A stretch of DNA of 64,000 bases from Nocardia thailandica NBRC 100428. Its GTDB lineage: Bacteria; Actinomycetota; Actinomycetes; Mycobacteriales; Mycobacteriaceae. A program made the position numbers and the translations under genes. Positions 9,531 through 18,683 of the stretch are shown here, in pieces; position 1 is the stretch's first letter, and the number at the start of each line of letters is the position of its first letter. The notes below the pieces were generated by a model. It made no database searches, had not been told where the DNA came from, and saw only the letters and a program-made list of their open reading frames with translations. Location of the stretch: NCBI RefSeq assembly GCF_000308795.1, contig NZ_BAGK01000021.1, positions 1-64,000 on the forward strand, read 5' to 3'.

Positions 9531-10775
9531 TCAGCGCAGCAGGCCCTGGCTGCCGCTGTAGCGGGCCGGGCCGCCGGTGCGGACCGTCGGCAGGGGTTCC
9601 ACGCGGAAGCGCATCGGGTCCATGGTGATGCGCCTGATCAGGCCGTTGGGGGAGTAGCCGATGGCGATGTCGCGGCCACGGCGCAGGACCGGGTTGGTGA
9701 TGCTGCCGGTGCGCGCGAGTCGGCGGGACTCCTCCACCAGCCGGCGTGTGCGCGGGATGCGGCGGTGCTCGTAGTGGCGCAGGGCGGCGACGAGGTCGCG
9801 GTCGCCGTTGAGCTGGAGGGCGAGGCTGTGCGCGAGGACGTAGGCGTCCTCGATGGCCGCCGCGGCGCCGTGGTTGAGGCCGGGCAGCATGGGGTGGGCG
9901 GCGTCGCCGAGCATGGTCACCGGGCCGTAGCCCCATTCCGCGCCGAAATCGCGGTCGCGGGCCGGCTCGGCGACCAGGGCGCTGCGCGGCGTCGCCTCGA
10001 TCGCCGCGCGCACCTCCGACGCCCAGCCGTCGTAGTGCGCGAGGACGTCCTCCCGCGTGCCCGCCCAGGCGCCCGCCGCGGCGGCGGGCATGGTGGTCGT
10101 CGCCCACCAGGAGACCTTCCCGCCGCCCAGCTCGATCATGCCGAAGCGCTGCCCGGTGCCCCAGTAGTGCCCGATCCAGCCCGGGGTGATCCGCTGGTGC
10201 CGCAGGTCGGCGGTGCCCTGCCAGGTCAGCTGGTCGTAGGTGATCGGGGGCCGGGCGGGCTGGACCCGGGCGCGCACCACCGAGTCGAAGCCGTCGGCGC
10301 CGATCAGCAGGTCGCCGGTGGTGTGGTGCCCGTCGGCGAAGTGCACCCGCACGCCGCCGGTGGCGGGCATGTCGAAGCCGACCGCCCGCGTTCCGGTGGT
10401 GACGCGGCAGTTCGGGGCGGCCCTGCGCAGGGCGGCGCACAGCGTCCGCCGGTGCACGCCCGCGGTGGCCGCGCCCAGCTCGACGCCCATGTCGGCGACG
10501 TTCATCCGCCGGATCACCCCGCCCCGCGGGCCGCACACCTCGAGCTGCCGGGCGGGGCGGCCGATGACGTTGAGGTCGACGCCGAGCGCCCGGAGCGTGG
10601 CGTTGGCGTTGCTGCCCAGTTCGAGGCCGGTGTCGGCGGGCACGATGTCGGCGGCGGCCTCATAGAGGTGGGCGGCGATACCCACCGCGTGCAGGGCGGC
10701 CGCGGTGGCGAGCCCACCGATGCCCGCGCCGAGGACGATCACCCGGGGTTGCTGCGAGGAATTCGAGGAATTCAC
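9531..10775 (-). CDS. FAD-dependent (class A) monooxygenase, second paralogue
   Basis: 414 residues from a GTG at 10775, chosen because the protein then begins about a dozen residues before the GAGIGG Rossmann motif, as in its paralogue at 38-1213. The frame is open for 56 more codons upstream, but that part looks like low-complexity non-coding sequence. LIGADGFDSVVR and GDAAHP, the other FAD motifs, are present. The two paralogues agree along their whole length, including GWIGHYWG and the EESR region near the C-terminus, which suggests duplication inside this cluster and related substrates. It converges on the SDR and has its own promoter region upstream. Confidence 0.87.
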   Translation of the reverse strand: MNSSNSSQQPRVIVLGAGIGGLATAAALHAVGIAAHLYEAAADIVPADTGLELGSNANATLRALGVDLNVIGRPARQLEVCGPRGGVIRRMNVADMGVELGAATAGVHRRTLCAALRRAAPNCRVTTGTRAVGFDMPATGGVRVHFADGHHTTGDLLIGADGFDSVVRARVQPARPPITYDQLTWQGTADLRHQRITPGWIGHYWGTGQRFGMIELGGGKVSWWATTTMPAAAAGAWAGTREDVLAHYDGWASEVRAAIEATPRSALVAEPARDRDFGAEWGYGPVTMLGDAAHPMLPGLNHGAAAAIEDAYVLAHSLALQLNGDRDLVAALRHYEHRRIPRTRRLVEESRRLARTGSITNPVLRRGRDIAIGYSPNGLIRRITMDPMRFRVEPLPTVRTGGPARYSGSQGLLR

Positions 10776-11488
10776 TGACTGGTCCTGTCGCTGCCACGGT
10801 GAGGCCGGGCCGGGAGGAGACAGGGTGCGGCGACCGTGGGTTCGGTTACGGATCGAGAACGGCAGCCGCGCCGCTGCTGCTGCCGGAGCGATTGTTCCAC
10901 AACGCAATTGATCTCGTGGCGGCCCGGAATGTGAGGATCGCAACGCGAGGGCGCCCGAGCCGCCCTGACCCCGCTGTCGCCGACCGGCTACCGTCGGAGG
11001 TACCGGGCCGAGCCGGGCGCCACCCCGCGATCCGCCGCCGGGATCGAACGGACGCCCCCGGCCCGACCCCGCCGGCCCCTGCTCACGGCCCGGCCCCCGG
11101 CGGCGCGATCCGCGGACGCCCCACCCCCGGTTCGGCCGTCTCGCCGCCGAGGGCGGGACGAGGCGCGGTATCGCCCCTCGACGCGGCGGTCACGAGGCCG
11201 ACCACACGGCGCCGGAGCCGCCGCCACAGTACTGTTCGCTCAGGGCAAAATCCGTGGGGAAACGAATGCCGCTACCTGTGCGTTATGAGTGAATGACCAT
11301 GTTGCCGCCGGTCATCAATCGGATGGACCAGCGGCGGCGGAACCCCCTGCCAACTAGAGTGGAGGCGGGGGCCGCAACCCCCGGGCTTCATGGCAGGCTG
11401 ACGAGTGATCGTCGGGCTGGCGCCCAGGTTGTCCAAGTGCACTGCGGCGTCTGTTGCCAGAATGTCGGAGCAGGAGAGTGAGGGAGCG
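10776..11488. other. Gene-free region between monooxygenase and clpC
   Basis: About 710 bp. Open frames exist on both strands but have no recognisable protein, no good ribosome sites and are rich in Arg/Pro/Gly, as expected from non-coding GC-rich DNA. It must hold the promoters of the leftward monooxygenase and of clpC. A small inverted repeat TTGT-TCC-ACAA lies at 10892-10902, and TAGAGT at 11355-11360 is a possible -10 for clpC. Confidence 0.6.
11235..11250 (+). promoter_or_regulatory. ClgR-like operator upstream of clpC
   Basis: The sequence CGCTCAGGGCAAAA (core 11237-11250) fits the actinobacterial ClgR box CGCYNANRGCGWW at all but one position. ClgR is known to activate clpC and clpP genes in Corynebacterium and Mycobacterium. 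The site lies about 240 bp before the clpC start. Assignment is by motif and context only. Confidence 0.5.
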
Positions 11489-14047
11489 ATGTTCGAGAGG
11501 TTCACCGACCGCGCGAGGCGTGTCGTTGTCCTGGCCCAAGAAGAGGCCCGGATGCTCAACCACAACTACATCGGCACCGAGCACATCCTGCTTGGCCTGA
11601 TCCATGAGGGCGAGGGTGTCGCGGCGAAGTCCCTGGAGTCGCTGGGGATTTCGCTCGAGGGCGTGCGCAGCCAGGTGGAGGAGATCATCGGTCAGGGTCA
11701 GCAGGCCCCGTCCGGTCACATCCCGTTCACCCCGCGCGCCAAGAAGGTGCTCGAGCTGAGCCTGCGCGAGGCGCTGCAGCTCGGCCACAACTACATCGGC
11801 ACCGAGCACATCCTGCTCGGCCTGATCCGGGAGGGCGAGGGCGTCGCCGCCCAGGTGCTGGTCAAGCTCGGCGCCGACCTCAACCGGGTCCGCCAGCAGG
11901 TCATCCAGCTGCTGTCCGGATACCAGGGCAAGGAGCCGGTCGAATCGGGCACGCGCGGCGAAGCGGGCACCCCGTCCACCTCGCTGGTGCTCGACCAGTT
12001 CGGCCGCAACCTCACCCAGGCCGCCCTCGAGGGCAAGCTCGACCCGGTCATCGGCCGCTCGAAGGAGATCGAGCGCGTCATGCAGGTGCTGAGCCGCCGC
12101 ACCAAGAACAACCCGGTGCTGATCGGTGAGCCCGGCGTCGGTAAGACCGCGGTCGTCGAGGGCCTGGCGCAGGCCATCGTCAACGGCGAGGTCCCCGAGA
12201 CGCTCAAGGACAAGCAGCTCTACACCCTCGACCTGGGTTCCCTGGTCGCGGGCAGCCGCTACCGCGGTGACTTCGAAGAGCGCCTGAAGAAGGTGCTCAA
12301 GGAGATCAACACCCGCGGCGACATCATCCTGTTCATCGACGAGCTGCACACGCTCGTCGGCGCGGGTGCCGCCGAAGGCGCCATCGACGCGGCCTCGATC
12401 CTGAAGCCGAAGCTGGCCCGTGGCGAGCTGCAGACCATCGGCGCGACCACCCTCGACGAGTACCGCAAGTACATCGAGAAGGACGCCGCCCTGGAACGCC
12501 GCTTCCAGCCGGTGCAGGTCGGCGAGCCGACCGTCGAGCACACCATCAACATCCTCAAGGGTCTGCGCGACCGCTACGAGGCGCACCACCGGGTGTCCAT
12601 CACCGACGGTGCCCTGGTCGCCGCCGCGACGCTGGCCGACCGCTACATCAACGACCGGTTCCTGCCGGACAAGGCGATCGACCTCATCGACGAGGCGGGC
12701 GCGCGCATGCGCATCCGCCGGATGACCGCGCCGCCGGACCTGCGCGAGTTCGACGACAAGATCGCCGACGCCCGCCGCGAGAAGGAGAGCGCGATCGACG
12801 CGCAGGACTTCGAGAAGGCCGCGCGCCTGCGGGACAAGGAGAAGCAGCTCGTCGCCAAGCGCGCCGAGCGGGAGAAGCAGTGGCGTTCGGGTGACCTGGA
12901 CGTCGTGGCCGAGGTCGACGACGAGCAGATCGCGGAGGTGCTGGCCAACTGGACCGGTATCCCCGTCTTCAAGCTCACCGAGGAGGAGACCACCCGTCTG
13001 CTCCGCATGGAGGACGAGCTGCACAAGCGGATCATCGGCCAGGAGGACGCCGTCAAGGCCGTCTCCAAGGCGATCCGCCGCACCCGCGCCGGCCTGAAGG
13101 ACCCGAAGCGTCCGTCCGGCTCGTTCATCTTCGCCGGTCCGTCCGGCGTCGGTAAGACCGAGCTGTCCAAGGCGCTGGCGAACTTCCTGTTCGGCGACGA
13201 CGACGCGCTCATCCAGATCGACATGGGCGAGTTCCACGACCGCTTCACCGCCTCGCGCCTGTTCGGTGCCCCTCCCGGGTACGTGGGCTACGAGGAGGGC
13301 GGCCAGCTCACCGAGAAGGTGCGGCGCAAGCCGTTCTCGGTGGTGCTGTTCGACGAGATCGAGAAGGCGCACCAGGAGATCTACAACACCCTCCTGCAGG
13401 TGCTCGAGGACGGCCGTCTCACCGACGGTCAGGGTCGCACGGTCGACTTCAAGAACACCGTGCTGATCTTCACCTCGAACCTGGGCACCTCCGACATCTC
13501 CAAGGCGGTCGGCCTGGGCTTCGCGGCCTCCAACAACACCCAGTCGAACTACGACCGGATGAAGCTGAAGGTCAACGACGAGCTGAAGAAGCACTTCCGC
13601 CCGGAGTTCCTCAACCGCATCGACGACGTCATCGTCTTCCACCAGCTCAACACCGAGCAGATCGTCGAGATGGTGGACCTGATGATCGGCCGCGTCGCCA
13701 ACCAGCTGCGCAACAAGGACATGGCGATCGAACTGACCGCCGACGCCAAGGCCCTGCTGGCCAAGCGCGGCTTCGACCCCGTGCTCGGTGCGCGACCGCT
13801 GCGTCGCACCATCCAGCGCGAGATCGAGGACCAGCTCTCGGAGAAGATCCTCTTCGGCGAGATCGGCCCCGGCCAGCTCATCGAGGTCGGCGTCGAAGGC
13901 TGGGACGGCGAGGGCCAGGGCGAGGACGCCAAGTTCACCTTCACCGGCAAGGCGAAGCTGGACAAGGTCTCCACGGAGAAGGACAAGCCCGAGGTCGTCC
14001 TGACCGCGACGGGCGACGCCCCGGAGGCGGCCGCCTCCGGCGAGTAG
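11489..14047 (+). CDS. clpC: ATP-dependent Clp protease ATP-binding subunit ClpC
   Basis: 852-residue Hsp100/AAA+ unfoldase that feeds proteins to ClpP in the cytoplasm. Seen: two N-terminal Clp_N repeats (both contain [13 protein letters not shown]), Walker A of D1 GEPGVGKT near 213, a UVR-like middle region near 420-460, Walker A of D2 GPSGVGKT near 550, and the DEIEKAH Walker B region. The ATG is preceded by GGAGAGTGAGGGAGCG; the upstream extension of the frame is not needed, because [11 protein letters not shown] is the conserved family start. In M. tuberculosis clpC1 sits next to lsr2; here an NRPS cluster lies upstream instead. Confidence 0.98.
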   Translation: MFERFTDRARRVVVLAQEEARMLNHNYIGTEHILLGLIHEGEGVAAKSLESLGISLEGVRSQVEEIIGQGQQAPSGHIPFTPRAKKVLELSLREALQLGHNYIGTEHILLGLIREGEGVAAQVLVKLGADLNRVRQQVIQLLSGYQGKEPVESGTRGEAGTPSTSLVLDQFGRNLTQAALEGKLDPVIGRSKEIERVMQVLSRRTKNNPVLIGEPGVGKTAVVEGLAQAIVNGEVPETLKDKQLYTLDLGSLVAGSRYRGDFEERLKKVLKEINTRGDIILFIDELHTLVGAGAAEGAIDAASILKPKLARGELQTIGATTLDEYRKYIEKDAALERRFQPVQVGEPTVEHTINILKGLRDRYEAHHRVSITDGALVAAATLADRYINDRFLPDKAIDLIDEAGARMRIRRMTAPPDLREFDDKIADARREKESAIDAQDFEKAARLRDKEKQLVAKRAEREKQWRSGDLDVVAEVDDEQIAEVLANWTGIPVFKLTEEETTRLLRMEDELHKRIIGQEDAVKAVSKAIRRTRAGLKDPKRPSGSFIFAGPSGVGKTELSKALANFLFGDDDALIQIDMGEFHDRFTASRLFGAPPGYVGYEEGGQLTEKVRRKPFSVVLFDEIEKAHQEIYNTLLQVLEDGRLTDGQGRTVDFKNTVLIFTSNLGTSDISKAVGLGFAASNNTQSNYDRMKLKVNDELKKHFRPEFLNRIDDVIVFHQLNTEQIVEMVDLMIGRVANQLRNKDMAIELTADAKALLAKRGFDPVLGARPLRRTIQREIEDQLSEKILFGEIGPGQLIEVGVEGWDGEGQGEDAKFTFTGKAKLDKVSTEKDKPEVVLTATGDAPEAAASGE

Positions 14048-14059
14048 GCACACAGCCGA

Positions 14060-14095
14060 CGAGGCCCGCCCCACCAATCGGTGGGGCGGGCCTCG
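14060..14095. terminator. Bidirectional terminator after clpC
   Basis: Perfect 16-bp arms (14060-14075, 14080-14095) with a 4-base AATC loop between the converging clpC and DUF1877 genes. Confidence 0.9.
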
Positions 14096-14110
14096 CTCTG
14101 TCGGTGCCGC

Positions 14111-14581
14111 TCAGCCGCAGCGCTGGAGCAGCGGGTATCCGGACCGTGCCGCGTGCGCGAAGATCGCGACCAGGTCCCGGTAGCCCGCCCGCAGGTAGGG
14201 CAGCGCGTCGCCGCCGTCGCGTGCCCAGATCGGGGGATAGACCTCGGCCGCTTCCATGGCGGGCGGGTCGTAGTGCCCGGCCAGCTCGTCGAAGGTCAGC
14301 CCGCCCAGCCTCTCCGCCGTCGCGGCGACCAGCTTGGGCCGCCAGGCGGTGTACCGCCCGCCGCCCGATTCCAGTGGGATCCCGGCGTGGCAGAGGTCGA
14401 CCCCCGCCTCGGCGGCGGTCAACAGGAAGTCCAGCCCGCCCCACGCCTTGTCCAGATCACCGTCCGGGTCGCCCTCCGGCGGGGTGAACCGCGCCAGGAA
14501 TTCCTCGCCCCAGGCGGCGTCGTCCAGCATCCGCCGCAGATCGTCCAGTGCGATCCGCGCGAACGACATCGTCACACCCAT
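14111..14581 (-). CDS. DUF1877 / YfbM-like protein
   Basis: 156 residues. The start MGVTMSFARI, the central LDKAWGGLDFLL and the later GGDALPYLRAGYRDLVAIF segment match the pattern of the DUF1877 (YfbM) family of small cytoplasmic proteins with no known biochemical role. An internal ATG four codons on (MSFARI) is an alternative start. It converges with clpC across a shared terminator and is a separate transcription unit. Confidence 0.75.
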   Translation of the reverse strand: MGVTMSFARIALDDLRRMLDDAAWGEEFLARFTPPEGDPDGDLDKAWGGLDFLLTAAEAGVDLCHAGIPLESGGGRYTAWRPKLVAATAERLGGLTFDELAGHYDPPAMEAAEVYPPIWARDGGDALPYLRAGYRDLVAIFAHAARSGYPLLQRCG

Positions 14582-14658
14582 GTGTGGTCTCCTCCCGTAC
14601 AGACGGGCGAAAGGTACCAGGGGGATCGGCCGTGGCCGCCCGGGTCGGCGACGGAGGG

Positions 14659-15468
14659 TCAGCGGTGTCCGGCGGCTCGGGCCGCGGAGAGAATCGGGTC
14701 GAAGGCGTCGGCCAGTTCGCCCGGGACGACGACCTCGTCGATGCCGTGGGTCTCGCGGCGGCGCAGGAGGGTGTCGAGGGCGGCCCGGGGATCGCTGGGG
14801 AGGAGGGCGGCGGCGCCTCGGGCGCGCAGGTCGGCGGGGGTGTGGCCGAGGTGGTGGCGGAGCCAGTAGGGGAGCCGGTCGCCGATGCCCGCGATCTGGA
14901 GGGTGCAGGGGAGGGGACGGTCCGTGTGGGCGCGTGCGGTGGCGATCAGGTCGGCCAGCTCGGATTCGGTCGCCGAGGGCGCGGCGGCCAGCAGGACTCG
15001 GTCGGCGTGGGCGGCGGCCACGGCCAGCATGCGCGGGCCCGCGGCGGCCACGACGATCGGTGGCGCGGGATCGACCTGGGAGCGCACGGCCCCGATCACC
15101 TCGATCACCTGGTCGCGGCGCCGGGCGGCCGACGGCCAGGGCCGGCCGAGCCGTTGGGCCTCCTGCTCGGCCTGCGGGCGTCCGGAACCGATGCCGAGCT
15201 CGAACCGGCCGTCGGAGAGCAGGCGCAGCGCGGCGGTCTCGCGGACCGTCTCCGCCGCCGAGCGCAGCGGCGCGGCAACCACATTCGTGCGCAGCCGGAT
15301 GTCGGAGGTCACCGCCGCCGCGGCCGCCAGCAGCGGGAACGGCGAGGGCGTGAAGAGGGTGTCGGGCGCGAGCACGGTGTCGTAGCCGCGCTCCTCGGCG
15401 GCGCGGACCGCCGCGACCCATTCCTTGCCCGACCGGGCGTCGGGCACGATGCCGAATCGCAGGCTCAT
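14659..15468 (-). CDS. LLM-class (F420/FMN-dependent) oxidoreductase
   Basis: 269 residues of the luciferase-like monooxygenase family: MSLRFGIVPD start, GYDTVLAPDTL, and the GRFELGIGSGRP glycine-rich segment that binds the flavin phosphate. In mycolata most members use deazaflavin F420. Substrate unknown. It is followed on the same strand by nothing close; the small membrane gene upstream ends 16 bp before its start, so the two could be co-transcribed. Confidence 0.83.
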   Translation of the reverse strand: MSLRFGIVPDARSGKEWVAAVRAAEERGYDTVLAPDTLFTPSPFPLLAAAAAVTSDIRLRTNVVAAPLRSAAETVRETAALRLLSDGRFELGIGSGRPQAEQEAQRLGRPWPSAARRRDQVIEVIGAVRSQVDPAPPIVVAAAGPRMLAVAAAHADRVLLAAAPSATESELADLIATARAHTDRPLPCTLQIAGIGDRLPYWLRHHLGHTPADLRARGAAALLPSDPRAALDTLLRRRETHGIDEVVVPGELADAFDPILSAARAAGHR

Positions 15469-15484
15469 CGAATCATCCTTCCGC

Positions 15485-15742
15485 TCAGCGCTTCTCGCCG
15501 CGGCGCGGCTCGGTCAGCACGGCGAGGCGCGCGCGGTACTCCGCCTCGCCGACCTCCCCGCGGGCGAACGCGGTCCGCAGCGCGGTCACGGCGCCACCGC
15601 GCCCCGCGCACCGGCGCCGCGCGAGGAACAGGACCGCCACCACGGTGATCCAGAACAGCAGCGGGAAGATCCAGAAGAACGGCCACGGATGCCAGCCGCC
15701 GTCGTAGTGGTCGGCCAGCAGGGAAATCGTCGAAATGTCCAT
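15485..15742 (-). CDS. Small membrane protein with SHOCT-like C-terminus
   Basis: 85 residues: a short N-terminus, one strongly hydrophobic segment at about 19-42 (WPFFWIFPLLFWITVVAVLF), a basic stretch, then LRTAFARGEVGEAEYRARLAVL, the pattern of a SHOCT oligomerisation motif (its core ARGEVGEAEYRARL). Family members are small membrane proteins of unknown role. Start taken at the ATG 15742. Confidence 0.75.
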   Translation of the reverse strand: MDISTISLLADHYDGGWHPWPFFWIFPLLFWITVVAVLFLARRRCAGRGGAVTALRTAFARGEVGEAEYRARLAVLTEPRRGEKR

Positions 15743-15934
15743 GCCCCCAGCCTCCGCCGCGCGGGGCGCGCGGACATCGGCCGCGCGGCCACATCCGCGC
15801 TACGCCGCGCGGCGTACCCGGCGCATAAGGAACCCTTGTCGCGCGCTTGAAGCCCTGGTCGGGCCGCTCTCGGGAAACGGCCGCCGCGCGTAGCGTGGAG
15901 GACGTCCGCAAGGCACACAGACACGGGGGTGTTC

Positions 15935-16576
15935 ATGACCAATCCTGACCTGACCACGATCGCCGTCCTGCTCGACCGGTCCGGTTCGATGCAGACCATC
16001 AAGGCCGACACCGAAGGCGGGCTCGCCGCGTTCTACGACCAGCAGCGGCAGGTTCCGAAGCGGATCGAGGTGACCCTGGCCCAGTTCGACACCGAGTACG
16101 AGGTGGTCTACGCGAACCTGCCGCTCGCCCAGGTGCCCGCGCCCGTGCTCCAGCCGCGCGGTGGCACCGCGCTCTACGACGCCATCGGCAAGCTGGTGAC
16201 CGCGCTCGGCGCCGACCTCGCCCGCCGCCCGGAACACGAGCGGCCGGGGACGGTGATCGTGGTCATCCTCACCGACGGCCACGAGAACTCCAGCCGGGAG
16301 TGGACGCACGCCGCGGTGCGGTCGCTGATCACCCAGCAGCAGGAGGTCTACCAGTGGAGCTTCGTGTTCCTCGGCGCGAACATGGACGCCGTCGAGATCG
16401 GCACGGGCATCGGTGTCGCGCCGGGCTCCTCGATGACCTACGCGGCGGCCCCGGCCGGCGTGCGCGGCGCGTTCGACGCCCTCGGTGCCTACGCCGCCCG
16501 CGCCCAGGCCGCCCCCGGCGGCGCGCCGCAGGCGTTCTCCGACGACGAGCGGCGGCGGTCGAACCCGGGCCGCTAG
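15935..16576 (+). CDS. von Willebrand factor A domain protein
   Basis: 213 residues forming essentially one VWA domain. The metal-ion-dependent adhesion site motif DRSGSM is near residues 13-18, with TAL and TDGHEN further on as the remaining MIDAS elements. No signal peptide or membrane segment, so it is probably cytoplasmic. The ATG at 15935 follows GGGGGTG; a GTG two codons earlier is also possible. It converges with the response regulator and ends 1 bp before it. Partner unknown. Confidence 0.85.
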   Translation: MTNPDLTTIAVLLDRSGSMQTIKADTEGGLAAFYDQQRQVPKRIEVTLAQFDTEYEVVYANLPLAQVPAPVLQPRGGTALYDAIGKLVTALGADLARRPEHERPGTVIVVILTDGHENSSREWTHAAVRSLITQQQEVYQWSFVFLGANMDAVEIGTGIGVAPGSSMTYAAAPAGVRGAFDALGAYAARAQAAPGGAPQAFSDDERRRSNPGR

Positions 16577-16577
16577 C

Positions 16578-17246
16578 TCACTGCCAGCCCGGCCGCACCA
16601 GGCCCGACTCGTAGGCGATGACGACGAGCTGGGTGCGGTCGCGGGCGTCGAGTTTGGTGAGGATGCGGCTGACATGGGTCCGGGCGGTCGCCGGGCTCAT
16701 GAACAGCCGCTCCCCGATCTCGGCATTGGTCAGGCCCTCGGCGACCAGCGTCATCACCTCGCGTTCGCGCTCGGTGAGTTCGGCCAGCGCGGCCGGGGGC
16801 GGTTGTTTGGCGTGGGTGGAGAATTCGGCCAGCAGCCTGCGGGTGACGCCGGGGGACAGCAGCGCGTCGCCCGCGGCCGCCACCCGCACCGCGCGCAGCA
16901 GATCCGCGGGTTCGGTGTGTTTGACCAGGAAACCGGCCGCGCCGGCCCGGATCGCCTCGAAGACGTACTCGTCGAGCTCGAAGGTGGTCAGCACGACCAC
17001 CCGCACCCCGGCGAGCTGGGGGTCCCCTGCGATCATGCGGGTCGCGGCGAGCCCGTCCAGCACCGGCATGCGGATGTCCATGAGGACCACGTCGGGCCGC
17101 AGGGACCGGGTGAGCCGGACCGCCTGCTCGCCGTTGTCGGCCTCCCCGACCACCTCGAGGTCGTCCTGGGCGTCGAGCAGGGCGACGAAACCGCCCCGGA
17201 CCAGCGCCTGGTCGTCGGCGACGACCACCCGCACGGCGGGGGTCAC
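16578..17246 (-). CDS. NarL/LuxR-family response regulator
   Basis: 222 residues. Receiver domain with acidic DD at 10-11, phospho-acceptor D57 in VLMDIRMP, and K near 107 (FLVKHT); C-terminal LuxR-type helix-turn-helix (LTEREREVMTLVAEGLTNAEIGERL). The GTG start overlaps the kinase stop by 4 bp (GTGA), so the two are translationally coupled. It probably controls the divergent ABC exporter at 18684-20434. Confidence 0.95.
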   Translation of the reverse strand: MTPAVRVVVADDQALVRGGFVALLDAQDDLEVVGEADNGEQAVRLTRSLRPDVVLMDIRMPVLDGLAATRMIAGDPQLAGVRVVVLTTFELDEYVFEAIRAGAAGFLVKHTEPADLLRAVRVAAAGDALLSPGVTRRLLAEFSTHAKQPPPAALAELTEREREVMTLVAEGLTNAEIGERLFMSPATARTHVSRILTKLDARDRTQLVVIAYESGLVRPGWQ

Positions 17247-18538
17247 CCGAGGGCCTCCTTCGGCTCGTCGCCCGCGGGTTCGGCGGCCTCCATCCGGGCG
17301 GGCAGCCGCGCCGCGACCCGGAACCCGCCGCTCGGCCGGGGGCCCGCGGTGAGCGCGCCGCCCAGCGCGTGGGTGCGCTCGCGCATGCCGATGATGCCGT
17401 TGCCGCCGGAATTGGCGGTCCGGGTGACCGTGCTGGTCGGGCGGGAGTTGTCGACGGTGATGTCGACCGATTCGGGGGAGTAGCGCAGGGTGACGGTGGC
17501 CGAGGCGCCCGGCGCGTGCCGGACCACGTTGGTCAGGGCCTCCTGGACGATGCGGGCCGCCGCCACGTCGATGACGCTGGGCAGCTTCTCCGGCGTGCCG
17601 AGGACGCGGGTGTCCACGGTCAGGCCCGTGGCGCGGGTGCGCTGGAGCAGGGTGTCGAGGTCGTCGAGGCTGGGCACGGGCGCCCGTGGCGCCTGCGCGG
17701 GCCGGGGCGGCGGCGGCGCGGGCTCCGCCTCCTGTTCGGGCGCGCGGGTGTCGGCGCTCTCCTCCACCGGCACGGCGACCGGGCCGCCGCTGCGGATGGC
17801 CTGCAGCAGCGTGTGCACCTCGGTGAGCGCCTCCTTGGAGGTGGTCTTGATGGTCGCCAGCGCGGCCGCGGCCTGCTGCGGCTTGCGGTCGAAGAGTTCC
17901 AGCGCGACCGAGGACTGCACGTTGATCAGCGACAGGCTGTGCGCGAGGACGTCGTGCAGTTCCCTGGCGATGGCGAGGCGCTCCTCGCTGGCGACCCGGT
18001 CGCGCTGGGCCTGTTCGTCACGCCGGGCCGCCTCGGCGCGCTGCTTCCGGGCCAGGGTCACCGCCCGGCGCTGGCGGATCCCCTCGGCGATCGCGACCAG
18101 CACCCCCATCCAGGCCAGCAGCCCGAACGCCTGCCAGGCGCCGGTGTCCCGGCCGAGCAGGGCGGGCAGCGGCCAGACCATCGTCAGATAGCCGACGGCC
18201 GCCAACGGGTAGGTGCGCCAGCGTGATCCGGTGACCGCGGCGGTGAGGAACGCGACGACCAGCGACAGGAAGATCGGGCCGTACCCGTAGCCGCAGATCA
18301 CGTAGGCCGCGGCCGCCAGCAGCGTCACCGCGAGGACCGGCTCGGGCGCCTCCCGCCGGAAGCCGAGGGCGATCGGGCCGACCAGGAGCAGGATGTAGGC
18401 GAGGATGTCGAGCGGACGCGCGCCCGCCTGGTGGGTGTTCGCGCCGTAGCTGCCGCCGAGCTGGATGATCGCGATGATCAGCGCCAGGCCCCAGTCCCCG
18501 ATGACCCAGCCACGATCCCATTGCGCAGGCGTTCTCAC
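17243..18538 (-). CDS. Sensor histidine kinase, HisKA_3 type
   Basis: 431 residues from a GTG at 18538. N-terminal half has five or so membrane helices (about 15-150) and no extracellular sensor domain, then a coiled segment, the dimerisation box ELHDVLAHSLS with phospho-His at about 195, a proline-rich low-complexity insert near 280-305, and an HATPase_c domain (NVVRHAP, GGNGIIGMRER). The longer upstream frame is rejected because the hydrophobic start follows the GTG and the insert upstream is Arg-rich. It forms a two-component pair with the next gene. Intramembrane-sensing kinases beside ABC exporters often detect the exported or a membrane-active compound; that is inference here. Confidence 0.93.
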   Translation of the reverse strand: MRTPAQWDRGWVIGDWGLALIIAIIQLGGSYGANTHQAGARPLDILAYILLLVGPIALGFRREAPEPVLAVTLLAAAAYVICGYGYGPIFLSLVVAFLTAAVTGSRWRTYPLAAVGYLTMVWPLPALLGRDTGAWQAFGLLAWMGVLVAIAEGIRQRRAVTLARKQRAEAARRDEQAQRDRVASEERLAIARELHDVLAHSLSLINVQSSVALELFDRKPQQAAAALATIKTTSKEALTEVHTLLQAIRSGGPVAVPVEESADTRAPEQEAEPAPPPPRPAQAPRAPVPSLDDLDTLLQRTRATGLTVDTRVLGTPEKLPSVIDVAAARIVQEALTNVVRHAPGASATVTLRYSPESVDITVDNSRPTSTVTRTANSGGNGIIGMRERTHALGGALTAGPRPSGGFRVAARLPARMEAAEPAGDEPKEALG

Positions 18539-18683
18539 CCTGCCAAGCGTAGTGCGCCGACCTGCTCGGGCGCGTCGTTCGCGGGGGGTGGCCGGGGAGC
18601 GGGCGGGGTCCGCCGCGCGGCGTAGCCGGGGCAGCGCCCGGCGGCGGATGTGGCGGGACCCCGTGCGGGCCGATGCTCGACCC

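Noticed and set aside
10799..11296. 165-codon plus ORF before clpC
   Set aside because: Arg/Pro/Gly-rich, no ribosome site and no recognisable fold; the region fits non-coding promoter DNA.
11354..14077. 907-codon minus-strand ORF opposite clpC
   Set aside because: Exact antisense of the well-conserved clpC; composition (Leu/Asp/Gly/Val-rich) is typical of shadow frames.
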